Position numbers and translations under genes: made by a program. A stretch of DNA of 64,000 bases. It comes from Aurelia coerulea (Eukaryota > Cnidaria > Scyphozoa > Semaeostomeae > Ulmaridae). Positions 1 through 10,672 of the stretch are shown piece by piece (position 1 is the stretch's first letter; each line of letters starts with the position of its first letter). The stretch is taken from positions 18,769,501 through 18,833,500 of the forward strand of contig CM076955.1 in NCBI GenBank assembly GCA_039566865.1, in the 5' to 3' direction. The notes under the pieces were generated by a model. It did not search any database. It was not told the DNA's origin and worked only from the letters and a program-made list of their open reading frames with translations.

Positions 1-142
1 TGCGTGTATTACGTCGTAGGCATATGTAATCAAGTAATTCTTTAAAAAACGACAATGTATTGAGAAAGTTATAAATAACAACGGTTCGAGTTTTGCTCTT
101 CAGCAGGTGTGAGAGTATGGTAAAGGAGTAGTGTTAGAACGA

Positions 143-192
143 TAGATTAGAATAGCAAAATTAGTTACAAATAGATTAGAATAGCAAAATTA
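143..192. repeat. Two-copy 29-bp tandem repeat
   Basis: The string TAGATTAGAATAGCAAAATT occurs at 143 and again at 172. This is a small local duplication in intron sequence with no further copies beside it. Confidence 0.7.
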
Positions 193-288
193 AGTCGTGC
201 AGGCTTGAGAAAGATGAATAGAAGGTAATGTAAATTTGCGTTGTTTCGTGTGTAGCCTCCTACTTACCCGATTCCTGCTATTCAGAAC

Positions 289-895
289 AAGGACAGATTT
301 TGTAAAACAATAGCATGAGTTGCTTTTGATTGACACCGCAATTCAAAGCGATTAGCGATCACAGACAAAGGAAATTCTCTCAAACAGTAATTCAAAATAA
401 ACAAAGCCGCAAAAGTTTCTCTGAAACTAGTAGGGCAAACTCTCGCCTTGTGCAAGCGAAAGATGGTTTTTAAGAGACGTTACGTGCTTATAACGAAAGA
501 AGAAGGGTAAATCTACGCATCTGCCACGGGCATTTAATTTATTTGGTTCAACAGCCAATTGGGAGGCGATTCAATTCTGTTATTTTTTTGGGTGTAACTA
601 AAACACTTACTGCTCAGCTTCTGAACCAAAGAAATGAAATGCCCGAGATAGACGTGTAGATATATCCTTCTTCTTTCGATATGTGCTCATGTTTGCTCCT
701 AGAAACAATTTTTGGAATGCACAATAATCGCGCTAGCTACCAGGGTTTCAGAGAGACTTTCGCGGCTTTGTTTGTTTTGAATTACTGGTTGAGAGAATTT
801 CCTTTGTCTGTGATCGCTAATCGCTTTGAATTGCGGTGTCAATCAAAAGCAATTCATGCTGTTGTCTTACAAAATCTGTCCTTGTTGCTATTCAG
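289..895. mobile_element. Foldback MITE, family A, copy 1
   Basis: Left sequence from 289 (GAACAAGGACAGATTTTGTA) returns as an imperfect reverse complement ending near 895. The arms cover most of the element (about 289-570 and 600-895) around a short centre. No protein is encoded. A related copy lies at 5806-6540, and part of the inner arm resembles 22,850-22,930. No clear target-site duplication was found. The class is unknown; it is non-autonomous by structure. Confidence 0.7.
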
Positions 896-975
896 TAACA
901 CTTAGGCTCTTTCTGTCTATAAATAATTTTGTTATAGAGCAGTGTAAAAGCTCTTGAACCGTAACTACTTTGTAG

Positions 976-1293
<318 letters not shown>

Positions 1294-2143
1294 TGAAATT
1301 TATAATCAACAAACAAATGTTACAAGATGATGCCACGAGGAGCATGGAAATACATAGCAACCCTGCGGCCATAACATTTAGCATAGAGATTCAAATTAAT
1401 ATTACATTTAAATATTACATACTACAAATAGCAAATAGCAAATAACAATTACATATATTTCCGTCAACAAAAATTACAACAACAAAAACAAACGTGAGAA
1501 AAAATACAAGAGAGAGAGAGGAGGTTTTAGCAACAACAAACTTAGGAACTTACTGAAACCGTTCTGAGGCCTGAATGTATTTTAACGTTGCCTCGAGAAT
1601 TTTTTATTTGAATCTAAAGATAACTTTTTGTGGCCATACAGGATGATTTGGAGTAAATTTTCATTTGAAAGGTTTGTTAATCCATGAGGTTGCAATATCG
1701 CATTCACACTGTTGAGCTGTTATTCATCGGGATAAGTAAGTAGCTGGTGACGCAAAAAGCTTCATGAGCTAGAGCACGCCTAGCTTCCAGAAAGCAAAAG
1801 TTATGAACACAAACAAGGTATCAGCTCAAAGGCTTAGCTATGTTTTGAGATGTTGCTTGTTCAGTCTAAGCTATAACTACCCTTCGAAAACCAGTTTCAA
1901 AAACGTGGTATTTCATTTATTTCTCGGCCTTTCCCATCCTTTTCCGGCCTATGCAGCATCTCAAAAGATAGCAAAGCCTTTCAATTAAATAGTGAAAGAT
2001 AGCATTTTCACTAGCTCTCGATTTCAAAGAGCTAGTTATGATCTAGCTCTTGAAATTGTTTTGGGTCGCCTGGTAGAGTACTTCTTCGCAGCTTTTTGCT
2101 GCTCGACTCGAAGACCTTTCTTTCCAGGAATTTCGTAGTAAAT

Positions 2144-2550
2144 TACACTCTTTTTTTTATAAGAATACTATAAATTTTGTCCAGCCTCAATATTCTTAAG
2201 AAATTTTCGTTTCGAGCCTTAACATATTCTTAAAGTATTCTAATTTTTTTCAAATCTGATATGGTTTCAGGGGAACATAGTTAGAAGAAATGTCATGTCA
2301 TTTCGAGGAAATGGTCGAACGAAAGAAAAATTTAAGTAATTATAACCATAAGAATGCTCTTAAGAAAAAATGAGATACGTCAGTCCATGCGATTCTCTGT
2401 TATGAACATCGCAAAATAAGCAACTACTGAAAAATGAGACACAAATATGGCGAGCTGAGCCTGAGCAATATTCTTATCATATTCTTAAAATTTGCATGAT
2501 TGTGAGCCTGAATATTCTTATAAACAATATTCTTATAAAAAAAGAGTGTA
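2144..2550. mobile_element. TIR element, family B, copy 1
   Basis: It begins TACACTCTTTTTTTTATAAG and ends with the near reverse complement finishing GAGTGTA at 2550. Subterminal words such as AGCCTCAATATTCTTAAG recur inverted. A second, longer copy lies at 31,829-32,629. TA at both ends may be the target-site duplication. It lies in the intron after the M1 exon. Confidence 0.75.
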
Positions 2551-2718
2551 TTTTAGTAACTTAACAGTAGAAGAAATAATGGCTCTGGGGTCGTCCTTGT
2601 CGCTCCCCATGGCATCATCCTTCAAGCATTGTTAAAATAGTTTGTAGGTAGAGCAATCTACATCATATCTTGTAAAATTTTTAATGGATAGTAAGAATAA
2701 ATCATTCTGTCAAAATCA

Positions 2719-2766
2719 ATTAATCAATCAATCAATCAATCAATTAAAGCTGATAAAATCAATCAA
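2719..2766. repeat. (AATC)n microsatellite
   Basis: A run of AATC units at about 2722-2745, with a shorter second run near 2757-2766, inside a receptor intron. Confidence 0.8.
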
Positions 2767-3421
2767 TCAAAGCAGAGGTTCAAAATCTTTAAAATTTTCG
2801 GTATAAAATTCGGTTGGAGAGGAAACTTTAGCTCCCGGGTGTCCCCAAAAGAAGTACTCCCGTTTGAAAAATCATCAAAATTTTATTACATGGCCGATCT
2901 TCAATCTTCTTTTTTGTCAAGTAGATCAAGAACCAAATTAATTTCCAAGATATAGCTGATCTTGTAATTCGTTTAAAAATTAGCAAATTTAGCTCTTTTT
3001 AAGGCTACCTGGTTTTAAAGAATCATACTGTAAAAAGCACTGATGATTGCCAGACCAGATTTCCACTACCACCCATTAATCCGGAAAATTTCTGAAATGT
3101 ATAGCCATAAATCCGGAAAAGCCAAAAAGTTCTCCCACAAATGAAATTTTACAAAAAAAATCATACACATAAATCCAGAACATATAACAAATCGCTGAAA
3201 ACCATACCCATAAATTCGCACTCTATCATAAAAAGGTACCCTAAAAATTAACCCCCCTATAAATGATCCCCATAAAAGTTACCCCCTCTCGGCATTTTGT
3301 GCAAAGTTTCTTACAATCCTTTCGGTTGAAAGAAAGAGGTCGTAGAATTTTACATCGATATTTTTTAAGACTTGAAACCTATGCTATCAATCGATTAATT
3401 TATCTTCACCTTCTTTCACAG

Positions 3422-3686
3422 ACAGTGGCCGTGGCATTTATCATGTTCATAATCGAACGCTTCAGTCCAATGGGTTATCGCAAACTTGCGAGTAGAAGTG
3501 CCGATTATAACGGCAATGAATTCAGCCTTGCAAACTCGTTCTGGTTTGCAACAGCCTCGCTTTTGCAGCAGGGACCTGATCAGACTCCAAGGAGTATAGC
3601 TGGGAGAATACTTTCAACCTCATTTTGGTTCTTTGTCAGTGTTATCATGGCTGCATATATTGCAGGAATGGCAGGATACCTTATGA
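3422..3686 (+). CDS. Ionotropic glutamate receptor exon: M1, pore loop (M2) and M3
   Basis: Starts after TTTCACAG at 3421, ends before GTAAGT at 3687, phase 0 in and phase 1 out. It encodes M1 (TVAVAFIMFIIERFSP), a loop, and the re-entrant pore segment NSFWFATASLLQQGPDQTPRS. QQG followed by x-D matches AMPA and kainate receptors, with a genomically encoded Gln (CAG) at the Q/R editing position; the usual Cys after QQG is Pro. M3 is WFFVSVIMAAYIAGMAGYLM. The nearly invariant gate motif SYTANLAAF is replaced by AYIAGMAGY, losing the Thr and Asn and changing the lurcher position from Ala to Gly. The frame is fully open and both splice sites are good, so this is probably a functional but divergent subunit rather than a pseudogene. 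Confidence 0.93.
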
Positions 3687-3756
3687 GTAAGTTCAAATAT
3701 GTTCTATGAAGATACCCACTTTCAGAACCCTGGAAATGCATAAGTTTCATTGCACT

Positions 3757-3770
3757 GGGGGGGGGGGGGG
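3757..3770. repeat. Poly-G run in receptor intron
   Basis: A run of about a dozen G just after the M3 exon. Similar runs mark the ends or interiors of elements elsewhere (12,611; 23,230; 30,530; 34,818; 53,880; 61,511). No element boundary is clear here. Confidence 0.6.
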
Positions 3771-3949
3771 CACTGGGTTTGGTCATCACTGCTTCAAATT
3801 TGAAATAAAATGAAAATATCAGCTACATAATATATGTGGTGTGCCAAAGAAAGTTCATTCGTTTAAAAAATCGTGGATGGAACATGGGCAGTTCGGACAC
3901 TATTGTTGTGATTTCCGAACTAACTATGAAATAATACTGAGTAAGACGT

Positions 3950-4391
3950 CACTGCTTGGGGGATTTTCATTTGGGATTTTCACGGTAAATCTGCCGTGGA
4001 AATTTATTGAAATCTTGATTAGTTTCAAAATGGCGGCATTTATTAAATTTGAGGCTATGACGTCATCAAATTTCTAAATCTTAAACCAGAAAAGCTACAG
4101 ATGTCTGCTTTCCACCATATTACAGACCTTTATAAACTGTGGTTTTGTTGAAGATTATATCATTTTTTCTCTATAGGTTTAGGATTTACGATTTTTTCAA
4201 AATTTGCCATGAATTTTTTCAAAAATGATTAAATTGCCGCCATTTTGAAGAAAATAAATATATCATAAAATTTCCACGGCAGATTAGCAGCAGAGTACCA
4301 TAAGTTCCTTTCAAGCCATTCAATTAAAAGCAAATTGTCATACAATTTTACACCCACCTGTTAAAAGATTTGAAAAATTTGAGCCCTATGC
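3950..4391. mobile_element. Family D MITE, left end missing
   Basis: Shares with 10,220-10,672 the segment ATCTGCCGTGGAAATTTATT, the word ATGACGTCATCAAATTTCTA, and the right end GAGCCCTATGC. The left terminal sequence expected near 3940 is absent, so this copy is truncated or was overwritten. Confidence 0.75.
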
Positions 4392-4594
4392 TGCAAGAAA
4401 GCGAAGAGAGATTTCCAAAACAATTTTTGTTTCACTTTGCAGTTTTTGTTACATTCGTTGATTAAAACTTCCTTGAAGAACAATAATTCTTCCCTTCAAG
4501 TGTCTTTTGAATCTTCTCTGGTTGTTTGTCTTTCAGTGAAAATTTTTAAAATTATATCTCTTGTAAATTCTGCGAATTTTTCTCATCTTAATAG

Positions 4595-4962
4595 CTGCAA
4601 AACCTGACGAACGTTTCAACACTTTGGAGGATATCATGAGCAGCAGAGACATAAAGTATGGAACATTGAGAGGTGGACAAACCGCCAAACTTTTACAAAC
4701 ATCGAAATATCATTTGCACCGAAAGATGCACAAGAAAATAACAACTATGGGAGCATTCGAGCTATCTATAAAGTCAGCCATTGATAAAGTACGAACTGGT
4801 GAAATGGCTTTCATAGGTGATCAACCTCTTTTGGAGTACGCCCATACGAGGCAGCCATGTGATACAAGTATTATCAAACACGTGCTAGAAATGCAGAGTT
4901 ATGCCTTTGGTTTGCAACTAAGTTCTGAATGGACGAATTCAATATCTGTACATCTATTGCAT
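4595..4962 (+). CDS. Ionotropic glutamate receptor exon: S2 ligand-binding lobe
   Basis: Starts after TTAATAG at 4594, ends before GTAAGT at 4963, phase 1 in and phase 0 out. It encodes most of S2: LEDIMSSRDIKYGTLRGGQT, then the segment ending FIGDQPLLEY and QPCDT. The GTLxxGxT motif binds the ligand; here GQT replaces GST, so the GluA2 S654 position is Gln while T655 is kept. The acidic residue contacting the ligand amino group (GluA2 E705) is Asp in FIGD, as in NMDA receptors. The Cys of PCD is the conserved disulfide partner of the Cys in the next exon. The binding cleft therefore keeps the core chemistry, with an unusual mixture of residues. The ligand could be glutamate, glycine or another amino acid and cannot be decided by eye. 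Confidence 0.93.
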
Positions 4963-5123
4963 GTAAGTTTTTCATCTTTGAAGGTAAACCAGAATTTTTT
5001 CAAACAGAATCGATCAGGGAGAAAAGATGGACTAGAGTATTTGATAATGCAATGCCTTTAACTCAGAGCAAGGGCACTGGGACGATTTTTCTGTGTTGGC
5101 CTAGCTATCTAGCTTGGTAAAAG

Positions 5124-5172
5124 AATTTTACACCCACCTTTTAAAGATTTGAAAGATTTGAGCCCTATGCTG
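5124..5172. mobile_element. Solo right end of family D MITE
   Basis: AGAATTTTACACCCACCTTT through GAGCCCTATGC matches the right terminus of complete family D copies. The remainder of the element is absent. Confidence 0.7.
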
Positions 5173-5505
5173 GGGACGTTGTGTTACGAATGAACTGTAC
5201 TGTCACGTCCGATTTCCCCTGCGTTCGCTGCGGTGTTGCATTGTATGGTGTTGCTGTTAATGCTAAACGGCCTAACATAAACGAGTCGCTCGGTGCTTGG
5301 CTTGCAAAAGCAGAAAGTATGCAGAAGGGGGGAAGGTCTTCATAATATGTTGACAATTATTCTCTAAAATAACTATCCATGCATCCTACAGCGTGTGGTA
5401 CTGTAGGCATAATTTTGTCAAAAGATGTATTGAAAAGAAGACTGGCTGTTTTCGGTTTCACAGCGGAAATTAAGTGTCTCTCCTAATATCTTGTTTTGCT
5501 TCTAG

Positions 5506-5745
5506 TTAAGAGAGACAGGATTCATGCAAAGCCTTCGAATGAAATGGTGGGAAGAGCAAACAGAATGCAACGAAGCTAAACAACCAATTAGATCGCCCTT
5601 ACCTCTTGGTTTCAACAATATGGCGGGTATCTGTGCTGTATTAGCAGTGGGAATCTTCCTATCTTTGCTTCTTCTGTTGTTTGAAATAAAATGCAGGGAC
5701 CTGATGAAGGCCAGTTGTATGAAGGGAACAAATCTCCCAAGAAAG
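5506..5745 (+). CDS. Ionotropic glutamate receptor exon: end of S2 and M4
   Basis: An 80-codon exon, phase 0 at both ends, from TTCTAG at 5505 to GTAACG at 5746. It opens with LRETGFMQSLRMKWWEEQTE followed by Cys. This aligns without gaps to the end of the AMPA receptor S2 lobe (LxxxGxxxxLxxKWW, then Cys a few residues on). The Cys should pair with PCD in the preceding exon. The M4 helix follows as AGICAVLAVGIFLSLLLLLF, then a basic cytoplasmic start (KCRDLMKASCMKGTNLPRK). The donor matches consensus less well than the others in this gene. It joins in phase to the tail exon at 9723, leaving a 4-kb intron. Confidence 0.92.
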
Positions 5746-5805
5746 GTAACGGAATATCGATTGCTTTTTGCTGTTGTTTGAAAAGAGCTGTTTGTTAATT
5801 CTGAC

Positions 5806-6540
5806 AATCAACAATAGCATCAGTTGATTTTGATTGACACCAGAATTCTAAGAGATTTGTGTTCGCAGACAAAAGAAATTCGCTCAACCCAGAAATTCAT
5901 TGAATTTACAACGAAAGGAGGAGGATAAATCTAAAGATCTACAGTTAAGCCCGAAATTATTCATACCTATGCCAAAGTTGGAGTATTTTCAATCGTTATA
6001 TTTGCTAACCAATTTACAAAATATTTCATTCCTTGAAATGTCTCTTGTAGCACTTGTCTCAGCCTTTTATCACATTCTTACGAAACTTCAGCCACAGTAA
6101 AATTGGTCCTCAAATAGAACGATGCAAAATGCTCAGAATTTGGCATAGGTATGAATAATTTCGGGCTTACTGTACCTGGCGGATTTGGTCTATTTGATTC
6201 AGGAGCTGAGCTGTAGGCATTGCAGTTTTGCACATTTAGGCCATCAATGAGACAATTACTACATAGCTCCTGAATCAAATAAACAAAATCTGTCTCGCAA
6301 ATCTTTAGATTCATCCTACTTCTCTCGTTATGAACTCGTGACTTTCCTTAAAACCGCCTTTCGTGTGCACAAGGCGACAGTTTGCCCCACTGGTTTTCAT
6401 GGTAACTTTTGCAGCTTTGTTTGTTTTGAATTTCTGGTTGAGAGAACTTCTTTTGTCTGTAATCGCTAATCGCTTTGAATTGTGGTGTCAATCAAACGCA
6501 ACTGATGCTATTGTGTTACAAAACTGCCCTTGCTCTTATA
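5806..6540. mobile_element. Foldback MITE, family A, copy 2
   Basis: Left arm ACAATAGCATCAGTTG returns inverted near 6500-6540 (CAACTGATGCTATTG). An inner pair, AAGCCCGAAATTATTCATAC at 5946 and its complement near 6150, forms a second stem. The right arm (6360-6540) matches copy 1 closely, including GGCAAACTNTCGCCTTGTGC in inverse orientation. The left arm lacks that middle block, so the copies differ by deletion. Confidence 0.7.
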
Positions 6541-7090
6541 ACGAGAAAGAGGATGAATAAAACGGACTTTCTAACCCAGGGAATTACGGACATCCTTCTT
6601 GAAACTTGCTATTTTGCCTTATTCATTCAGACGGCATGACGTCACAGTTGCGTAGAAAGCACGGCTCCACCTTGATTTGGGGTAAACCTTCAGGAAATGT
6701 AAGGAACTTTCCAGAAAGTTGCATAAAATCGCTCTTTTTTCTCCCTCACTATAGGGAAAGGATAGGTAGCGTAACAATTATCAGTCAGACATAGACCAAT
6801 GAAATAGTTGCACGGATAAGCTGTTCTTGAGACCAAACAATGAATTTGGTCCAAGAAAGCTGTGATAAACTTGCCTTTGTGACCATAATTTTGTAAACAA
6901 CCCCACAAACTCCATTAGTTATAAGTTGTTCGTCGCTTCCTCGAAGTCAGCTTACCTTTTTGACATTCGCCTAGCTATCCAAGAATATTTTCACATGATT
7001 TGATCAGCGTTTCAGTTTCTTGATGTTGATTTGTCTCAATAAATAAACGAGACACTTTGAAGATCTCAGTGCGACGCTATGTTTTGTAAA
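6541..7090. other. Intron stretch without recognised features
   Basis: Unique-looking AT-rich intron sequence between the family A copy and the next inverted repeat. No splice-bounded open frame, RNA gene or repeat was recognised. Confidence 0.5.
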
Positions 7091-7414
7091 GGCCATCCTC
7101 CACTTGCAGTAGTTTCGGTCAGCGATCAACGTGCTCACCTTGTGCACAATTGTTGGGGAGACGAGATCGCTTTGTCTGAGGAAACTTATGTGTCCCCCCC
7201 TTGAAATGGGTTTAAGCGCATGCGCCCGTCAGAGCTTCAACCCCAAAATGCTACTGCGCATGAGCTTTTTCCTACTGCACGGGGGGAAGCATGGGTTTCC
7301 TCGGGCGAAGTGTGTCTCGTCTCCCCAACGAACATGCTCTGTTGCTGGAGAGCATGCCCACTAGGCAAGCGCGCAGGTCGCCGACCAATACTACTGCAGT
7401 GGAGGTTGGTGGCT
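7091..7414. mobile_element. GC-richer inverted-repeat element with NRF1-like site
   Basis: CCTCCACTTGCAGTAGT near 7096 returns inverted as ACTACTGCAGTGGAGG near 7390. An inner pair GTTGGGGAGACGAGA / TCTCGTCTCCCCAAC (7153 and 7312) is exact. The loop contains GCGCATGCGC at about 7216, the palindromic core bound by NRF1-type factors. No coding capacity. Confidence 0.6.
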
Positions 7415-7540
7415 TTATTTACTCGAAAGACTTTTGAGTGCGAATTGATAAAGTCTCGTGATATGTCGTCATTATGAAGAGCGATCTTTTCTGAGAGATG
7501 AATGCATTGCATCTATTTTGATGGCAGTTTTCTTTTTTAG

Positions 7541-8917
7541 GAACAACAAATGATCAAGGCACCACAAATTACGTATCTTGATTATAAAGCAAATAGTGAC
7601 CATTATGACGTTGCATTTTCAAAGGTAGCTATTGCGTTCTTTATATAAATGTATTGATATGTCTGCGTACCACTGAGGTAGGGTAGTTTTTATGAACATT
7701 TGTTGATCAACTGGTCAAGGCACCACAAATGAGCTATTGCGTTCTTTATATAAATGTATTGATATGTCTGCGTACCACTGAAGTAGGGTAGCTTTTATGA
7801 ACATTTGTTGATCAAATGGTCAAGGCACCACAAATTACATATCTTGATTATAAAGCAAATAGTGATCATTATGACGTTGCATTTTCAAAGGTAGCTATTG
7901 CGTTCTTTATGTAAATTTATTGATATGTCTGCGTACCACTGAGGTAGGGTAGTTTTTATGAACATTTGTTGATCAAATGGTCAAGGCACCACAAATTATA
8001 TATCTTGATCATAAAGCAAATAGTGATCATTATGACATTGCATTTTCAAAGGTAGCTATTGCTTTCTTTATGTAAATTTATTGCTGTGTCTGCGTACCAC
8101 TGAGGTAGGGTTAGTCTTTATGAAAATTTGTTGATCAAATGGTCAAGGCACCACAAATTACATATCTTGATTATAAAGCAAATAGTGATCATTATGACGT
8201 TGCATTTTCAAAGGTAGCTATTGCGTTCTTTATGTAAATTTATTGATATGTCTGCGTACCACTGAGGTAGGGTAGTTTTTATGAACATTTGTTGATCAAA
8301 TGGTCAAGGCACCACAAATTATATATCTTGATCATAAAGCAAATAGTGATCATTATGACATTGCATTTTCAAAGGTAGCTATTGCTTTCTTTATGTAAAT
8401 TTATTGCTGTGTCTGCGTACCACTGAGGTAGGGTTAGTCTTTATGAAAATTTGTTGATCAAATGGTCAAGGCACCACAAATTACATATCTTGATTATAAA
8501 GCAAATAGTGACCATTATGATGTTGCATTTTCAAAGGTAGCTATTGCGTTCTTTATGTAAATTTATTGATATGTCTGCGTACCACTGAGGTAGGGTAGTT
8601 TTTATGAACATTTGTTGATCAAATGGTCAAGGCACCACAAATTATATATCTTGATCATAAAGCAAATAGTGATCATTATGACATTGCATTTTCAAAGGTA
8701 GCTATTGCTTTCTTTATGTAAATTTATTGCTGTTCTGCGTACCACTGAGGTAGGGTTAGTCTTTATGAAAATTTGTTGATCAAATGGTCAAGGCACCACA
8801 AATTACATATCTTGATTATAAAGCAAATAGTGACCATTATGATGTTGCATTTTCAAAGGTAGCTATTGCGTTCTTTATGTAAATTTATTGATATGTCTGC
8901 GTACCACTGAGGTAGGG
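7541..8917. repeat. 161-bp satellite with dimeric higher-order structure
   Basis: The word CAAGGCACCACAAAT starts at 7555, 7716, 7821, 7982, 8143, 8305, 8467, 8628 and 8789, giving units of 161-162 bp, with one shortened unit of 105 bp (7716-7820). From 7821 the units alternate. Type A has GATTATAAAG, GACGTTGCA or GATGTTGCA, and GTAGTTTTTATGAAC. Type B has GATCATAAAG, GACATTGCA, and GTTAGTCTTTATGAAA. The true period of the younger part is thus about 323 bp. It lies in the last intron of the glutamate receptor and ends at a TIR element. Confidence 0.93.
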
Positions 8918-9344
8918 TACAGTAAATACCCGCATAAAAGAACAAGTGGATTGAGAACACTCAGGCTGAAATTTGGTTTAAAAAATATCATAGACATAAG
9001 AACACATTCAGCCTGAAAAATGAAAATTGTTCTTATAAAAAGCTGGATGGCATGAGTTACTGAATTAGATGATGTCAATGTGTTTGAACTTTGCTAAATA
9101 TAACTACGCAACCAAATGATGATTTTGAAGTTAGTTCCACCCAATAAAATTGAAGAATGTTGTACTTGAACATTATTTCATCTGTTCAGTGTTGGTGGTC
9201 TTGTTCAGTGTTTAATTTTAGAAACAATTTTAAGAACACCTTAAGAACATTTTCAGCCTGATTTCGCAGAAAACAACCGATAAATAAGAACAAGATCAGC
9301 CTGAACCCCCAAAGCATGCGTTCTTTTATGCGGGTTTTACTGTA
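8918..9344. mobile_element. TIR element of the CAGTAA group with TA target
   Basis: Starts TACAGTAAATACCCGCATAA and ends TTATGCGGGTTTTACTGTA. Inside, words such as AAGAACA and CAGCCTGA recur in both orientations. TA at both ends fits a TA target-site duplication. It sits exactly at the end of the 161-bp satellite, so it inserted into a terminal unit. Relatives with similar ends lie at 15,233, 30,863 and 48,105. Confidence 0.8.
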
Positions 9345-9722
9345 GTTTCCATAGCTGTTTCCAAATAAGATGCCCGATGAAAACAACGAGAAACAAAGCA
9401 AAAAGACCAATAACACTTGCCTGTGTGTAAACTAAGCCATTGTTAACTCATTTTGCACAACGTAGTTGATAAGAAACTCTCTGAAAAGTGTTGAGACCCG
9501 TAGCAACTTCTTGCCACAGCTAGCAGTGTATCCACTAAGAACGGGGGTTATGCTTTCGTTTTCCTTCCCAAACTTTCCCAGATTTGGACGCTCGATCAAA
9601 ACCTCTTTCCTAAGAAGTAAAAAGGTCTTTTGCAGCGTGCTTGCAATTGCTCTTCAAAGCATAGTTCACCAAGTTAATTAACCAAGTTTATGGATTTAAG
9701 ATACCTATCATTTCGTTTGCAG

Positions 9723-9818
9723 ATGTATGGATCAAAATATGAAGAAAATTCAACATTGACTCATTCTTACGAAGAAAGCCAAAAGATGTACAAGGATGCC
9801 CCGGAATCAACTCTTTGA
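9723..9818 (+). CDS. Ionotropic glutamate receptor last exon: cytoplasmic tail
   Basis: After a pyrimidine-rich tract and TTTGCAG at 9722, 31 codons run to TGA at 9816-9818, phase 0, matching the donor at 5745. The tail reads MYGSKYEENSTLTHSYEESQ then KMYKDAPESTL. It is short, acidic and Tyr/Ser-rich. The final Ser-Thr-Leu fits the class I PDZ ligand pattern (S/T-x-hydrophobic), which in other glutamate receptors anchors the channel to scaffold proteins. The exon has no family signature, so the assignment rests on phase, position, strand, splice acceptor and the nearby poly(A) signal. Confidence 0.72.
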   Translation: MYGSKYEENSTLTHSYEESQKMYKDAPESTL

Positions 9819-10080
9819 GCACTAAGAATCATTAGCAACTGTACAAAAATCACAGGGGGTAGAGATATGAAGATGATCTCTTCTCAGTCCCGTTTGAAAT
9901 CCATGAGCCGATGAAATAATGTGGAAAGTTTTATTCGGTATGAAGAACGCTTCTCGTCTCAGAGGACTCTCAGGATGCTACACTGCATTATTAATGTAAA
10001 TTGTATTTTGGTTATGTTTTGCAAGGAAAGTTAGCATATCGGGTCAGTAAAAGAAAGTTAATACGTTTGGCGGGCTATGG

Positions 10081-10086
10081 AATAAA
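10081..10086 (+). promoter_or_regulatory. Candidate poly(A) signal of the glutamate receptor gene
   Basis: AATAAA, 263 bases after the stop codon, with none closer on this strand. It would give a 3' UTR of roughly 280 bases. Confidence 0.45.
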
Positions 10087-10219
10087 AAGTAAGTGGCCGT
10101 TATTCAAACAAAATTATCACTCATAGGCTGACTTAGATGTGGAAATTTTGTTTGGTAAAAGCACTCATCTTTTAGTCGCAGAAATTAGGAAAAGGCAGTT
10201 AAGGGGTTTGTATGGGATA

Positions 10220-10672
10220 GAACATAGGGCTCAAATCTTTAAAAAGGTGGGGGTAAAATTCTATTACAGTTTTCTTTGAATCAAATTGCTTGAAAGGAAC
10301 TTAGGGATTTTTGCTGTAAATCTGCCGTGGAAATTTATTGATATCTTGATTAGTTTCAAAATTGCGGCATTTATTAAATTTGAGGTTATGACGTCATCAA
10401 ATTTCTAAATCCTAAACCAGAAGAGCTACAGATTTTTGGTCGCCAACATATTGTAGCATTTTTCCTCTGTTGGTTTAGGATATACGATGATTTAAATTTT
10501 TTTCAAAAATAATTAAAGTGCCGCCATTTCGAAAAAGCAAGATATCAAAAATTTCCACGGCAGATTTACAGCAAAGTTCCATAAGTATCTTTCAAGCCAT
10601 TCAATTCGAAGGAAAATCTAACAGAATTTTACACCCACCTTTTTAAAGATTTGAAAGATTTGAGCCCTATGC
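10220..10672. mobile_element. Family D MITE, complete copy
   Basis: Left end CATAGGGCTCAAATCTTT and right end AAAGATTTGAGCCCTATGC are reverse complements. Flanks TATGGGATA (10,211) and TATGGGATG (10,673) form a 9-bp target-site duplication with one mismatch. An inner inverted pair contains CTGCCGTGGAAATTT. No open frame. This is the type copy for the family in this window. Confidence 0.85.

Noticed and set aside
7541..8917. CRISPR-like regular array
   Set aside because: Units are contiguous 161-bp copies with no unique spacers, and the DNA is animal.
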